Below are positions 46,233-57,870 of a DNA stretch of 64,000 nucleotides, piece by piece. Position 1 is the stretch's first letter, and every line of letters begins with the position of its first letter. The translations under genes were made by a program, and so were the position numbers. Source of the stretch: Corinectria fuckeliana (lineage: Eukaryota; Ascomycota; Sordariomycetes; Hypocreales; Nectriaceae); NCBI GenBank assembly GCA_019137255.1, contig WPDH01000292.1, forward strand, positions 310,001-374,000. Reading direction: 5' to 3'. The notes beneath the pieces were generated by a model. It saw nothing but the letters and a program-made list of their open reading frames with translations. It had not been told where the DNA came from and did no database searches.

Positions 46233-49200
46233 CGTCAGGAATGTGATTGTTGACAGCGGCAAGTGCTATCTGTTGTGTGTTCGGAGTTGTAAGCTCTGTC
46301 GAGCAAGCTCTGTGGTGAGAGTTCGGGCTGAAAGGTTGTGGAGGAAAGTTGGAGGTTGGCAAGCACGGGTTGAATTTCCGAGCCGGCTTGTCTCGGAATT
46401 ATTGGCGAGGGAGAGAATTTGTGAGGTATGAAGGGGAGGAGCGGTCGGGTTGTGGTCGGAGGGAAGAAGCTCGAGCGTGAGTGGGTGTTGTTGAGGTGTC
46501 GAGGTGGCTGTTGATAGCAGTGACTATGAGGAGTTCGGATTGAATGGGTAATGGAAAATGGTGACGGACTGTGGAATCCCAGCTGTGGAGGTTATGCGAG
46601 AGACAGGAAAAGCTAAGCAGAGTTGATTCCTGTAGTTGTAGCGTAGCGTCAGAGCTGGCCGAGGGATGTGGGATTCGGGCCAAGGTGAACTTATATAAGT
46701 ACGGAACACAGGGCAGAGCAGCTCAACTCCGCAAACCCCCCCTACGGCAGAGAGTGGCACGCCCGGGATGACGTTGCAGCAGAAAAAAAACAGCGTGCCC
46801 CAGTGCAGGACGCGTTCCAAGGGCGAGATTTGAGATGCTGCTTGTGCCATGGACAACGTCGATCGGCAGAAAGCAGGACGATCGATCTCGATGGGAAGAT
46901 GCCTGTTAGCGCAAAGGCCCGACGCACATGTAGCCGGCCGTATCGAGGATCCCCCGCCATCTGGGGCTACTGCACTGTGGTGGGGTACGACCACTGAAGA
47001 GGGCTGGCAGGGCTCTAGGCTAGGGGATTGGATGGAACAGGTTGGGGACTGGATGCCCGGAAACCCAAGGTTCCGTTAGGTATGTACACTGCTATGGGGT
47101 TACGATGTTGTGACGAACCTCCGTCGACTTGAAGCCCGAGCCAGCAGCAAGCAGCCGGACCCCAGCCTGCAATGGAACCCAGCTGAAAGACCGTCACAAT
47201 GGTTGATCCAGCAGTACTACATAGACTACGAAGTACAGTACATACAGAACCAGCTAGACCAGTCTGCAGAATTACGGACACGTACCGAATGAAGTAGCTT
47301 GTACAGTGAGGTTCAAAACTCACCGGTCTAGCCCCGTACGTACCTGGGCCGCCACAGGAATGATGTATGGAAGTTAGTGTCTTGCACGGAAGCACCTCAC
47401 AGCTATTGTCTAGCTCTTTGTCTTGGGTTGTCTCACCGTGACCCGAAGCCGAAGCCCGCTCCCGTCGAGGCAACCCAACCTCAGCCACACGGCTGCTCAG
47501 TCGACTGTAACCTACTGTAGCCCTGACGACGGTGGCTTCTGCAGGCCAAGGAGTACCAATTGTTCAGCGACACCCCCCATTTACTTCACCGACCTCCCAT
47601 TACACTCAAATAAAAAACAAGCATGAACCAACTCGAGCAGTCCGTTACGAGACGTGGGCGTACTGTAGAAACCGGGCACGTGGAAAACCACCACCAACTG
47701 CTTTTGCTGTCCCTCCTTTGACAAGGCCGGAGCAAGTCGTCCGTGATCATCAATAGGGGGGAGGGGGCTGTCCGTCCGCCGCAACCAGACCAGATAAACA
47801 GGTTGCCCAGGGCAGGTCAAGTGCTGTAAGTACTGCAATGCTCAGTGGTTCACGGCACAAGGGATGAAAATGGGGAGGGAAGGTTAAAGAAATCACCGTC
47901 CATACCTTTTACTAGGCGCCCCGCAGACTCAATTTCCTTGCAGTCAGCTGCCATTTGCAGTCCCGCCTTCGGTAACTGGCCAAAAAGCTGCAGCATTTAC
48001 ATAGATACACTGCACAAGTCTCCATCTCTAGCCACGAGCGTAGGGCTTCCGGCGAGTCTGCTCCGCCATCACGGTCTCCTAAGTAGCTCTCAGGGGGAAC
48101 GGAAAGTTAAGCAGAGCTCGCCTCAGGACCGAGAGGCATCAGAGCCTGCTGGACAATTTGCAATTTGTAATTGTTCCAGGGGCGGGCGCTGCTAGAGTAA
48201 AAAAGCTGACTGCGGTGCGGTGCGGGTGCTGCGGGTGCGGGTGCGGTCCAGTGGTGTCTTTACTAGCGGATGGAATGGATACCCACAGGTCTAATTAGGT
48301 GCCAGGTTCCATGCTTCTACGCCCAGTCTCAGTTCTGTGTGAATGGGTTGCCAGCAGTGGCAAACTCGCATCTAGGCCGCGCTCAAACGAGCCTGGCGTG
48401 CGCCGGTAATGTTAGCCCAGGGTAAGCAGTCCTGGGTGGAGGGGGAGCTTGGTAGAGGTCGATCGCTGTGGTATCTAGCGGGCTCCCCATCGTCTCCTCT
48501 CGATACCGTTCCGATTCGCCTGCTCGATGGTGGCTCCTCGGTTGAGAAGCTGCCATCAGAACAATCAAGACCACAAGACTGCCAGACAACCAACCAACTC
48601 GCTTGCATCCGCCCTTCCACTGGGCTGCAGTCCATGGACACTGCTCGCAGTGCATCGTACTGCATCTCACCTGCTTACGCAACATGGTGTTTTGCATACA
48701 TGTAGCAGTACTTAGATAGTAGGACAACTATTAGGGCTTCATCTCTCACATCTCTCAAGAGTGCAGACTGGCAGACTGGGTCAACCAACAGACAGGCCAA
48801 CAAAAAAAGGCTGCAACAGCAGTAAGCGGAGATTTTGCTCCGGCCCACATTCGACTGTCATTGGTCACCGCCACACTCCACCGCCACACGCATACACCGC
48901 CACACCCTCCACAAACCGCATCCGGATAGCACGCGTCTTACTGCTCCTTGTAGGCTAGGTACTCACCGGTACCGACAACACATCACAAACTCACAATTCA
49001 CCGTCACATTTCACAATCTGAACAAGATTTCGGATCCTGACAATTGACCCTTGCGGAAGCCATCATCCGGTGCTAGCTGTCCCTACATAGCTGTCCCTAG
49101 CTGTCCGGTCGGCTATTGGCTCCCGCCTCGTCAGGGTCCTGTGGCTTCTCTGCGGCCGAGCTGTCCCTCATTGGCCTCCCAGTCCCGATGCAACGGGTCA

Positions 49201-50826
49201 CAACGTAGCCATGAGGGAGCTGTGACGTTTGATGAACGGGCGCCTGTCGGAGATGGCCATTGCTGTACGCAAATTGAGTTCGGGAGCTTGTTGAAGGCTG
49301 CCGCACTTTGATGAGATTGCTCCGCCGCTTCTCCTCGGCATAACTCACTCCCGTTCCCGCAAACTCTCGCCCTTTGCACATGTTGCGATGATTTCTAATG
49401 CTCACGGGGCTTCTCAAGCAGACGCGGCCTGACCCTTGACTCCAGCGTCTGAGGTTCGTACGACATCAGAAAACGTTGGCTGATACCGTGAGTCTTGTGG
49501 CCGGCCCCGAGGCCTCTCAAACGTACCCGACTGGTTGGCTAGTGCCATGCCTTCTGCTCCCGCAGATGCTCCTCCACCTCAGTCTCGCCACCGAGATTGT
49601 TTTATCTTGTGAGCGACGAAGGCTTTGAGCTGAGACGCGGTATCCCAGGCGCGCCTCGTACCGGAGTACCGGAGAGCACGCGGGATGATGGCGCTGCGGC
49701 TAGATGGTCTTCCGAGATTGAACCAAGGCGGCGAGATCTGCATAGGTAGGTACATAGGTAGCTCTCTTCCATCCCAAGTTACTTACAAAGCATTGTTTCT
49801 GCACGGACTCTTCCACTGCAGAAGATGGGTGGAAGGCTCCAAGGTGGTTCGCGCCGAGGCACTCCCACATCCTAACCCTCGAGACTTAGGTTATCTACGA
49901 CCTGAAGTCCTAAGCCTGTTTAGGACTTCAGATCCCGGATGCGGGGACGGACCTGACCGGATGCGAAAGCAGGATTCCCCTAAACTCTGATCCATGGATG
50001 GATTTCTGATCTTCATCGCAGATCTCCAAGCGGCGAATCTGAAAACCACGCACACGCGCACCTCTAGCGTATCCCTTCCGTCTCTCGTCGACTGCTTGCG
50101 CTTGCTATACTAACAGCTATACGAAGACTAGTAGGTTCATGTGCAGTGCCAATGAGACCGGGGAAAACGACATCACGCCTACCCGATCCAGGCAGTATAG
50201 CCTCAGAGCCAAACCGAAATCCGTCAAATCCATTGTCGACAGCTACCATGAATGCTACTGTGGACTGACCAGATACCCTTCTACGTCTGAAGTCCAGGAG
50301 ACATGCGAGAGCTTCCGGGCCAAGCATAAGGCTGTGGAAGCTTCCATTACGGAGCATCCGTGGAAACCATCTCGAGCGTATCGTTTGGATGCATCTTTAC
50401 ATGAACTTTCCTGCCGCCATGTGCTGGGGCTGCAGTAAGCACGGGTATATCCTCTCTCATGGCAAGGTCCGGCTGCTGTGAACCTCTATTCTTCGCTCTG
50501 GGAGTCCGGGGTCAGAAATATACTGGCAAACAACCTCAAGCGAGGACGTCCTTCTTCGTCTAGTGACAATTGCAGAACCGGAAATGGCCACCACCCTAGA
50601 AAGCCGCTGGTAACTCGTTCTTGGTATTCGACCCTCAGCACCCTTCTACATCTGGTCTCCCACGGACCTTTGGATGTTCAGCTGGTATTGTCTCAAAACT
50701 TTAGAAACTAGTCTACAGTCTGTGTAAGTATGAACCTACGCGTGGCATTGAATTCAGGGGTGCACCTACAGCTGCCCTCGAATACCAGCCTTGGCTCTTG
50801 AGTTTAGCCTAATGCTCCAATCTCTA
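46233..50826. other. gene-poor region
   Basis: 4.6 kb without a gene I can support. Includes a GTGCGG-type repeat at 48211-48247 and a small agctgtcccta repeat near 49075-49105. Frames are short in all six directions and I see no splice-joined coding pattern. Confidence 0.5.
48211..48247 (+). repeat. GTGCGG/GTGCGGGTGCT short tandem repeat
   Basis: tgcggtgcggtgcgggtgct followed by gcgggtgcgggtgcgg. Confidence 0.75.
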
Positions 50827-51586
50827 TTAATCGGACCTTTTGGCAAGCGAGCTTTGCGCTTCCTGGGACTTGATCCCCAAACTTACCTCCATAGGCGTGA
50901 CCTCGGTGACAATTCGGTTCGGGCTCGGCGTCTTGTTGTTCAGGGAGCCGCCGCAGCCCTTGGGGAATAGGGCGCGCAACTGTTCCTGGCCGGAAACCTT
51001 CCTTGAGAACCTCAATTAGATCAAGATGGAAGAAAGAAAGCAGGGCAGACCTCAAGGCTCGGACTTCAAGATTTTGCAATGATTTACACAAAAGGCTGAA
51101 GTGGATGAAGCTCCCAAGGAACTTAGTGTCAGACAGACTGATAGGATGCTGAAATGATGTGTTGAGTATCCCATCACGGATTCATTTCATGATATCGGGG
51201 CTTATTCTCGCTGTCTTACTGCCGTGAATCATTTATTCTATCTTATTCCATCCTGAAGGCGCTCTCTGTGCCAAAAAATGACCTTCGTCTAACTAGAGTT
51301 CCCCTCCCAGCCTCTTGACTTGACATATGCCTGCCTTCCCACGCCTATCGATCCCTATCCAATGCTAACGGATTGTTCTTAGGCTCAAGACTTCTATGTG
51401 CTGCCCGGGGTCAGCTCTGGGAAAGCGAGTCCGCCGGCGCTGACCTTGCCCGAATGCATACCTGGTGTTCTTGCCCTGTCCAGCAGAAGGCTTAGGGGCC
51501 GGGCCTGAGTTCTTGGGTGGGATGGTCACGTCGGCCGTCGGCTTCCCGGTGGCCGTGCCTGTGGCATCGTATGCTCCGCGAGCCAT
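50827..51586 (-). CDS. candidate small two-exon gene, unknown function
   Basis: Exon 1 51586-51462 begins ATG and 'MARGAYDATGTATGKPTADV', preceded by a pyrimidine-rich leader, and ends in AG|gtatgc. Exon 2 begins at 51001 after ctcaag and continues in frame with 'KVSGQEQLRALFPKGCGGSL' and 'NNKTPSPNRIVTEVTPMEV' to a TGA ending at 50827, giving 99 aa. The two exons have higher GC and better codon quality than their surroundings, and the frame is kept across the splice. The intron would be 460 nt, long for this genome. A second donor (GAG|gtaagt at 50886) is a strong consensus, so a further 3' exon is also possible. No domain recognised. Confidence 0.4.
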
Positions 51587-52640
51587 TGTGGATGCTGTGA
51601 GAGACAGTGATGGAGTGGTGGGAGACAATGGTGGAGTTGTGAGAGAAGGCCGTGAAACTGGGAGGCGAGGTTGTGAAGTTGAAAGCGTGACAGAGGAATG
51701 AAAAACGGCGGCAGACACGATCACTTTGGACCTGACGGCGAGGCCGGGCTTCGTCGCTCAACCTCAATGTGATGTGAATGTGAGAGGACATTCGAACGAG
51801 GACAACTGAAACAATGCTCTCAATGGAGTTCAGCGGCATTGTGAATGCTTGCGTGCCTACTGAGAACAAGATTATGTGCCGCCTCATAGAACGCCACTTC
51901 ACTTTGGCTGTAGTGATTGGATGCAGGCATTCTTCAAGTCGAAGGGAACAATGCATCTCTAGTATCTCGATGTCTGTCTGTCTCCTGATAGTTGCCTACG
52001 TAAGTCTGAGGGGACAACTGCTCCCTCACTGCGTTTGCCTTTTCGCTCTTCTGAATCACGCAGAATGTAGTCAAAATCCCGAAGCAAAAATACAGCCAGG
52101 ACTCTGCTATTTCCATTGGGGTTCCGTTGTTCTACAGTAACGCCCTATGCACCGTGAGGTCCTGCACTCAGCGCGTAAGGGAAACATCTTATCAATTTCT
52201 TTTCTCTGGAGCTCTCGCATCGCCGCTTCGTTAAAGATATCCTTATTCTCTATAATCAGGCATTGCTATTCTGTGTGGTATAGTCATCTTTTTGTGAGTA
52301 GTTATATTAAATCCCCCTTCGTTCTTTGAGGTCCTTCGTTGTCGTCAGTGTTGTGCGGCCTAGCTTCTTTTACAATCTACCTCACATTCGTGTTAGACCT
52401 ATTGTTTCTCTGGTCGACAGGTTTGAAGAGCTCCTGGCTCGCATCATGTCCCGCCTGATAAATTCCCCTGGGATTCACGTTATGCAGTTAGGGAACTTAC
52501 AAAGGCAAGGACGGACCTAGAATGACATGATATACATTTAGATTTGCTTGCCTTACGCGTTCTAATTTTAGTTCCCCTATATTCCAGACATTCCCATTCC
52601 CCCATCAACCTTGCCGGTATCAAGGACTGTGGCACTCTGA
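51587..52640. other. intergenic, no gene seen
   Basis: Upstream of the candidate small gene and downstream of NOP9. Mostly AT-balanced; small ORFs only. Confidence 0.5.
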
Positions 52641-54749
52641 TTATTGCTCGTCCTCGGTTTTCTCGACCTTCTCAGCCTTGTCCTTCTTCATTTTGTCCCT
52701 TTTTTCTTTCCAGCCTTCATCTCCCCTTGACTTCTCGAAGCCTCTTGCACCCCTCGGCCCCTTTACGGACGCGGTTGGCTCTGGCAGGACATCGACCTCT
52801 CTCATCCAGATCTTCCAATCTCCCCGTCTCGTCTTCCAGGTATCGCCCTTCCAGTTCCTCCACACGCTCCTGCCCATCCAGCTCTCTCGCAGCTCGGCCT
52901 CGCGCGCGCCAAGCGTGTCCATGACGGCCTCCTTCATGTGGAACGGCACGCTGCGCTCCCGGCCCTTGCTTGGGACCTCGACAACGGCGTTGATGACGTT
53001 GTGGCCGAACTGTGACGTGGCGAGCTCGGCGGTGTGCGGCAGCAGCGTGCTGACGATGAGCTTGTGGAACGCAGGGTTGGACGAGGTTGTGGCGAGGGCT
53101 GTGGTAAGGACGGTGACGGTCGGCATCGAGGTGGTGGCGAGGCGGAGGAGATGCTCTGGTGAGATGGCGAGAAGAGATTCCTGCACGCCTTTGGTGGGGC
53201 CGGGGATTGCCAGGAGGGTGGTGAGTAGTTGTGCGCCGTGGGATTGGATGGCGTATTCGTTCTTGGAGAGCTGCGGAACATGGTCCTTCTTTTTCTTCTT
53301 CTCCTCGTCCTTGAAGCCACAGAGCGTGACGACCAAGTCGGCTGGTGCCGGTCCGCATCCTTCCCTGAGCCCCTTCATCAGCTTCTTGATCTCGTCGAGC
53401 GCACCGCGAGCGGCACATCGCTCGAAAAGCGTCTTGAAGACATTGAACCTCGACTTTTCCACGAGCTGGGACGCGGTCGGGGCAATCTGCTCCACGGCGG
53501 TGACGAGATCCTCCTTGCTCAGGCGGTTCAGGACCCGGATGGCGGCGTACGAGGAGACGTCGTTGCGGACGTAGCCCTGTATCCTGGGTAGAAAGACGTT
53601 GACGTTGAGGGCCTTGAAGATCTTGCCGGGGGCGTGGGTGATGAGCGTCTCGACCAGGCGCGATCCAATCTGGTCGTAGATCATGCTGTTGACGAACCGG
53701 GAAGCTTCTGAGGAATCGTCGCTCAAGGTTTGGGGGGCGCCAGGTAATAGCTGGAACAGCAGGGTGGGCTGTGATGACTCGGCCTTTTGCTCGGCCTTGT
53801 TGAGCGTCAGGTCAAGTTCCAACAGCAGCTGCAGTGACGGGTTGCCCATGGGGTGCGTCGCCAGCACCCTCAGGCCGGTGGCGTCCATGCCCGCGGTCGA
53901 GTCTTGGATGATCTTCTTGGTTGCCATGATGAAAGACTCGGGGACCGCTCTCAGACCCTGGTTTGGCTCGTCTGCTGCGTTGGCTCCGGCAACAGAAATG
54001 TTCTCCTTCTTCTTGCTCTTCATGAGGGTCTTGACCGAAGAGTCGCCCAGAGGCCGGCCAGACAGAACGAGGAGGAGGACACGCAAGGTGTGCGACGCAA
54101 AGCGATCGGTGATCAGGTATCCAAGACCGCCCTCTAGCTCGTCCAGCGTCACCATGAAGAGTTCCTCCATAGACGACTCCGGCTTTTGGGTGTCCGCACT
54201 CGCTCCCTTGGTGTCCATAACAAAGCCAGCCAGCTCCTGCGATACCACGCCGGCCGACCGCAGGAAGAGAGCCTCGCAGCAATGGCTCGCGAAGCGGTGC
54301 TGCACCAGCGACAGGAAGTGGCCGCCAAAGGCCTCGAACAAGTGCTTCTTCTGCGCCGTGTTGGCAAGCTGAATGAGGCGCTCCATCAGCCGCGAGCACG
54401 ACTGGCTGCTGGCGAGCTTGAGCTCCTTGCCCTCGGCCTCCTTGTAGACGTTCTGGAGAAAGACGTCGCGGTCCTCGGTGGTCGGGAACTGGTTCAGCTC
54501 GAGCAACTCGTCGGCGCGGCGGAAGTACTCCTGCTCCTCTTCGGCCAGCATGCCGAAGAACTCCTTCTCGCCGAAGCCATCCTGATGCGGCTGTGTGCCG
54601 TCCACAAAGCCGAGGCCGTCGTCTGTGGTTCGCTGTCGCTTTGACTCGTTCTCATCGTGGTTGGTGTCGACTTGGGGTGCGGCCTCCTCGTGGCGCTTCC
54701 TTTTGCGCTCCTCGCGCAACGCGCCTCGTTTCGTACGGGGCTTCGGCAT
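52641..54749 (-). CDS. NOP9: nucleolar pre-rRNA-binding Pumilio-repeat protein Nop9
   Basis: A single exon of 702 aa. It starts with a basic nucleolar-type tail (MPKPRTKRGALREERKRKRH) and then 'DGFGEKEFFGMLAEEEQEYF', conserved at the head of Nop9. Divergent Pumilio repeats follow, such as 'SCSRLMERLIQLANTAQKKH', 'LVQHRFASHCCEALFLRSAG', 'YLITDRFASHTLRVLLLVLS' and 'PLLQLL'-like helices. The tail is Lys/Glu-rich and low complexity. Nop9 binds ITS1 and 18S pre-rRNA and guards 20S pre-rRNA from early cleavage during 40S assembly (family knowledge). The length is close to that of yeast Nop9. No introns, unlike most neighbours. Confidence 0.94.
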   Translation of the reverse strand: MPKPRTKRGALREERKRKRHEEAAPQVDTNHDENESKRQRTTDDGLGFVDGTQPHQDGFGEKEFFGMLAEEEQEYFRRADELLELNQFPTTEDRDVFLQNVYKEAEGKELKLASSQSCSRLMERLIQLANTAQKKHLFEAFGGHFLSLVQHRFASHCCEALFLRSAGVVSQELAGFVMDTKGASADTQKPESSMEELFMVTLDELEGGLGYLITDRFASHTLRVLLLVLSGRPLGDSSVKTLMKSKKKENISVAGANAADEPNQGLRAVPESFIMATKKIIQDSTAGMDATGLRVLATHPMGNPSLQLLLELDLTLNKAEQKAESSQPTLLFQLLPGAPQTLSDDSSEASRFVNSMIYDQIGSRLVETLITHAPGKIFKALNVNVFLPRIQGYVRNDVSSYAAIRVLNRLSKEDLVTAVEQIAPTASQLVEKSRFNVFKTLFERCAARGALDEIKKLMKGLREGCGPAPADLVVTLCGFKDEEKKKKKDHVPQLSKNEYAIQSHGAQLLTTLLAIPGPTKGVQESLLAISPEHLLRLATTSMPTVTVLTTALATTSSNPAFHKLIVSTLLPHTAELATSQFGHNVINAVVEVPSKGRERSVPFHMKEAVMDTLGAREAELRESWMGRSVWRNWKGDTWKTRRGDWKIWMREVDVLPEPTASVKGPRGARGFEKSRGDEGWKEKRDKMKKDKAEKVEKTEDEQ

Positions 54750-55387
54750 TGTGTGGTTTCTGGCGCGACTGGGCGAGTTCGTCTAGATGTCGCGAAGGCT
54801 GGTGAAGTGAACGATCTGGTGGGGGCTTGGTTGGACGCTCCAAAGTTTTCTAGAAATTTTGGCAACTTTCGATTGAGGATCCTTATCGATAAGACACGCT
54901 GCATGCCGCCCCCACTTGACGCCGTGCCCAGATGTTCACCGAGCTTAGTGATCAAACGCGACGATCTAGTTAAATGCAGGCTTGCGTCGTCTCGTGGCAT
55001 TTTCAAAGCCAACTGGTTGAGGAGATTTCGTCGTAGATCAGAAAACAGTATGATAGCTTCCTAGATAACCTATAATCAGTCGTGATTCATGTCAAGGTCT
55101 TGAGTCTGTCTACATGATGGCCGCCATCACGGCATTCCGACAGAAAAAGGATTGCTTCTATATACATACTCCTGATTTCCGCGGTCTAGATCTAGTTGCG
55201 AGCCAAGTTCTTAACTGAATTTTTTATCCGTCTAAAGCGTCAGTACCCTATGGGGGTCGCTTAGGCTAATGCATCCAACGGAAATCCTCGTCATCTCCCT
55301 CAGATCTCCTTTCTATGGTCGTCTTTTCTACCCAAGCCTTATCTATCGATACAGAGCGGAATCCGAGTCACCTTCATGTAGTCCAAT
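54750..55387. other. intergenic, NOP9 upstream / decarboxylase downstream
   Basis: NOP9 promoter region and the decarboxylase 3' region. No motif or gene I can name. Confidence 0.5.
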
Positions 55388-57082
55388 CTAGACACCTCCT
55401 TTGCCGACCTCCTCCAGGCCCTTGACCAGCCCTTCGACCGTCCTCGGGAGAGTCTGGCAATTGACCACGACGCGGAAGAAGCTCCCCTTGGGGCCAGGCG
55501 CGTAGTCCACCATGTAGCCCCGGAGAATCATCTTCTCTACCATTGTCTTCGTCCGCAACGTGTTCGCCTCCTTGTCGTCCGGCAGAGCCCCGCCAGGGGC
55601 GTAGTAGAAGCACACCTGCAGGCACGGGGGAGGGTCCTGAGACACGAGCACAAAGTTGCCGCTCTGCTTGACGAGGTTGGCGAGGTAGGCGGCCTGGTCG
55701 AAGGCGTGGTCGATCTGCTTTTCGAAGCCAGCAGCGCCGTAGTAGATCCAGGCGAGCGCGAGCTTCAAGCTGTCGCCGCGGCGACCGCACTGAAGGGTGA
55801 GGTCCGCAAGATCCCAGATGTCGTCGCCCTCGCTCGTGTGGAACAGGTATCCAGCCGCAGTGCTGTTGGCTTTGTTGAAGGCGCCCAAGTCGGGACCAAG
55901 GAGGAATGAGCAGGTAACCGGAACGTTCATCATCTTGTGTGGGTTGACGGTCAGCGAGTCGGCCAGGTGGGAACCCTTGAGCTTCCACTGCTGCTTGGAA
56001 GAGAAGATGGCAGGGCCTCCCCAGCTGGCGTCGATGTGCATCCACAATCCAAACTCCTTACAGATCTTAGAAATCTCCTCGAACGGCTCGTACGAGCCCA
56101 TGACTGTCGTACCAGCAGTCGAGTTGACATAGAGGGGGGTCTTGCCCTCAGCCTTAGCACGAACGACGAGTTCACGCAGTGCATCAGGCTTCATGCAACC
56201 ATACCCATCAACAGGGACAGGCCAAACACTGTCGGAGCCCAGTCCGCAGATCATGGCACTCTTCTCGACAGAGTAATGACCATGGGCACTTGTGAAGACG
56301 ACAAAATCGTGCGTACCATTCCCTGAAGTCCGACACTCAGGGAACAGAGTGTTACGCGCGACCACAAGAGAGGTCAAGTTGGAAGAGCTTCCGCCCTGGC
56401 AGGATATACCTCCCGCGTGAGGGCCGGTGAAGCCGAACAGATGAGCAAGTGTCTTGGCAGTGGTCTTCTCAACTATTGTCAGAGCAGGCGAGACCTGGAA
56501 TACGTGCAGCTTGGGGAGTGTTAGTTGAGTACGAGACATGTGACGAGGGAGGGACCTTACGTTCGTGTTTAACACGGAAAGCACCATATCCGATACGACA
56601 CCGACCTGGATAGCTTGGTGAGCTCAAGTGGCAAAGGGGCGTGCGGAGCATACATACGGCGTTGGTGCTTGCGTATAGCTTGTCGAGGAACCCCTGATCC
56701 CAAGTGTTGACACTGTACTGGAGAACCTGCTGGATGACCTCGAGAAGGCCATCCTTGCCCCGACCCTGATTGGGCAGAGCAAGCTTCATCTTTTCAATCA
56801 ATTCTTGGGGTTTATGAAAGTCTAAGAGGACATTGTCCACGCGGCCGGCATCGTCGGGAGCAATGTTACCGGTGGCCCGCTGTGAAGCTGCATCATCGGC
56901 AGCCCGGATGAAAGGCACAATGAGACCTCGCACAGCTCCAATAAGCTGAATAAGGAACATTAGTAGCAAATTCGCGTTGCAGTCCCCTGGAGCACATGTC
57001 TTACATCGTCCACCTCCTCTGCCCTATGGAGGGTGGAGGAGGGGCTCCCGTTGCTGATGGGACGGCCGTTGGTCACAGTCAT
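55388..57082 (-). CDS. PLP-dependent group II decarboxylase (glutamate / cysteine-sulfinate decarboxylase-like)
   Basis: Exons 57082-57005, 56945-56658, 56605-56561 and 56509-55388 give 510 aa. The fold-type I decarboxylase core is clear: 'TTAKTLAHLFGFTGPHAGGI', 'SCQGGSSSNLTSLVVARNT', 'LWMHIDASWGGPAI' (D297 contacts the pyridine N) and 'SLTVNPHKMMNVPVTCSFL' with K329 as the PLP-binding lysine. The family includes glutamate, cysteine-sulfinate, aspartate and diaminobutyrate decarboxylases. I cannot pick the substrate from sequence alone. Low similarity to aromatic amino acid decarboxylases is expected because of the NPHK motif. The acceptor of the last exon is taken so that 'LHVFQVSPAL' is kept; another AG 15 nt further in would also be in frame. 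Confidence 0.9.
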
Positions 57083-57840
57083 GATGGTGCGGGTGAAGGG
57101 GCAACACTACAAAGAATATCACGTTTTTACACGCCAAAGAACAGCCTCAGGTAGTAAAAATGAGGCCACGGGCAAATAAGATGCACTTGTAAAACTCTTA
57201 AATGGCGAGTTCGGTGAAGCCAGCGGCGTGACTAAAGTCTCGTGACCGCGGGAAATTCTGACCGAGGTATTCTACCGAGTCTTTGCCGGGTGTTAGACTG
57301 CACGAGCAGAGGCGCGATGGGCCGAGCTGCGGTGGAAAGTGGCTTGGCGTAGAAGAAGCCATCGTGGGAGATGGTTCAGCGGTCAGATCAAGAACGCGGA
57401 GAAGGGCTAGGCGTATCCAATGGAGAGACGGTCCTGGATGGCTTCCTGAGTTGGGAGCCACTCGGCCGGCAACATCCGGGACAACACCGACTCGGTGGCC
57501 TGGTCGCATTGCGTTTCGATGTCAGCCGACCGCGCCTTGTTCCGCAGTCGCATGATTAATTCATCATTATAGGGGGTGATAGGAGAAGCAGAAAAAAGGA
57601 CAGCTTTCGTATCCCCTTCACGCCGAACGAGTCGAACGATGAAGTACCGGGATCCTAGTCGAAACTGTGGCTTGAGAAACAACCGCCCGCAAGCTCTCGA
57701 ACGAGTTGGCACCGGTTAGCCTTAGGGAGGGGATTTGAGGGGTAATAGGGCATGGAGACGATGTTTCTCAAGGTGAAAGGCAGGCCACCAGCGTCGCATT
57801 GGAGAAGCCAATGTTGGCCGAGTTGAGGACCTGCCTCATC

Positions 57841-57870
57841 TTATGGATGGATGGATGGTGGATGGGTGGG
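57841..57870 (+). repeat. GGAT tetranucleotide microsatellite
   Basis: ttatggatggatggatggtg followed by gatgggtggg. Confidence 0.8.
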
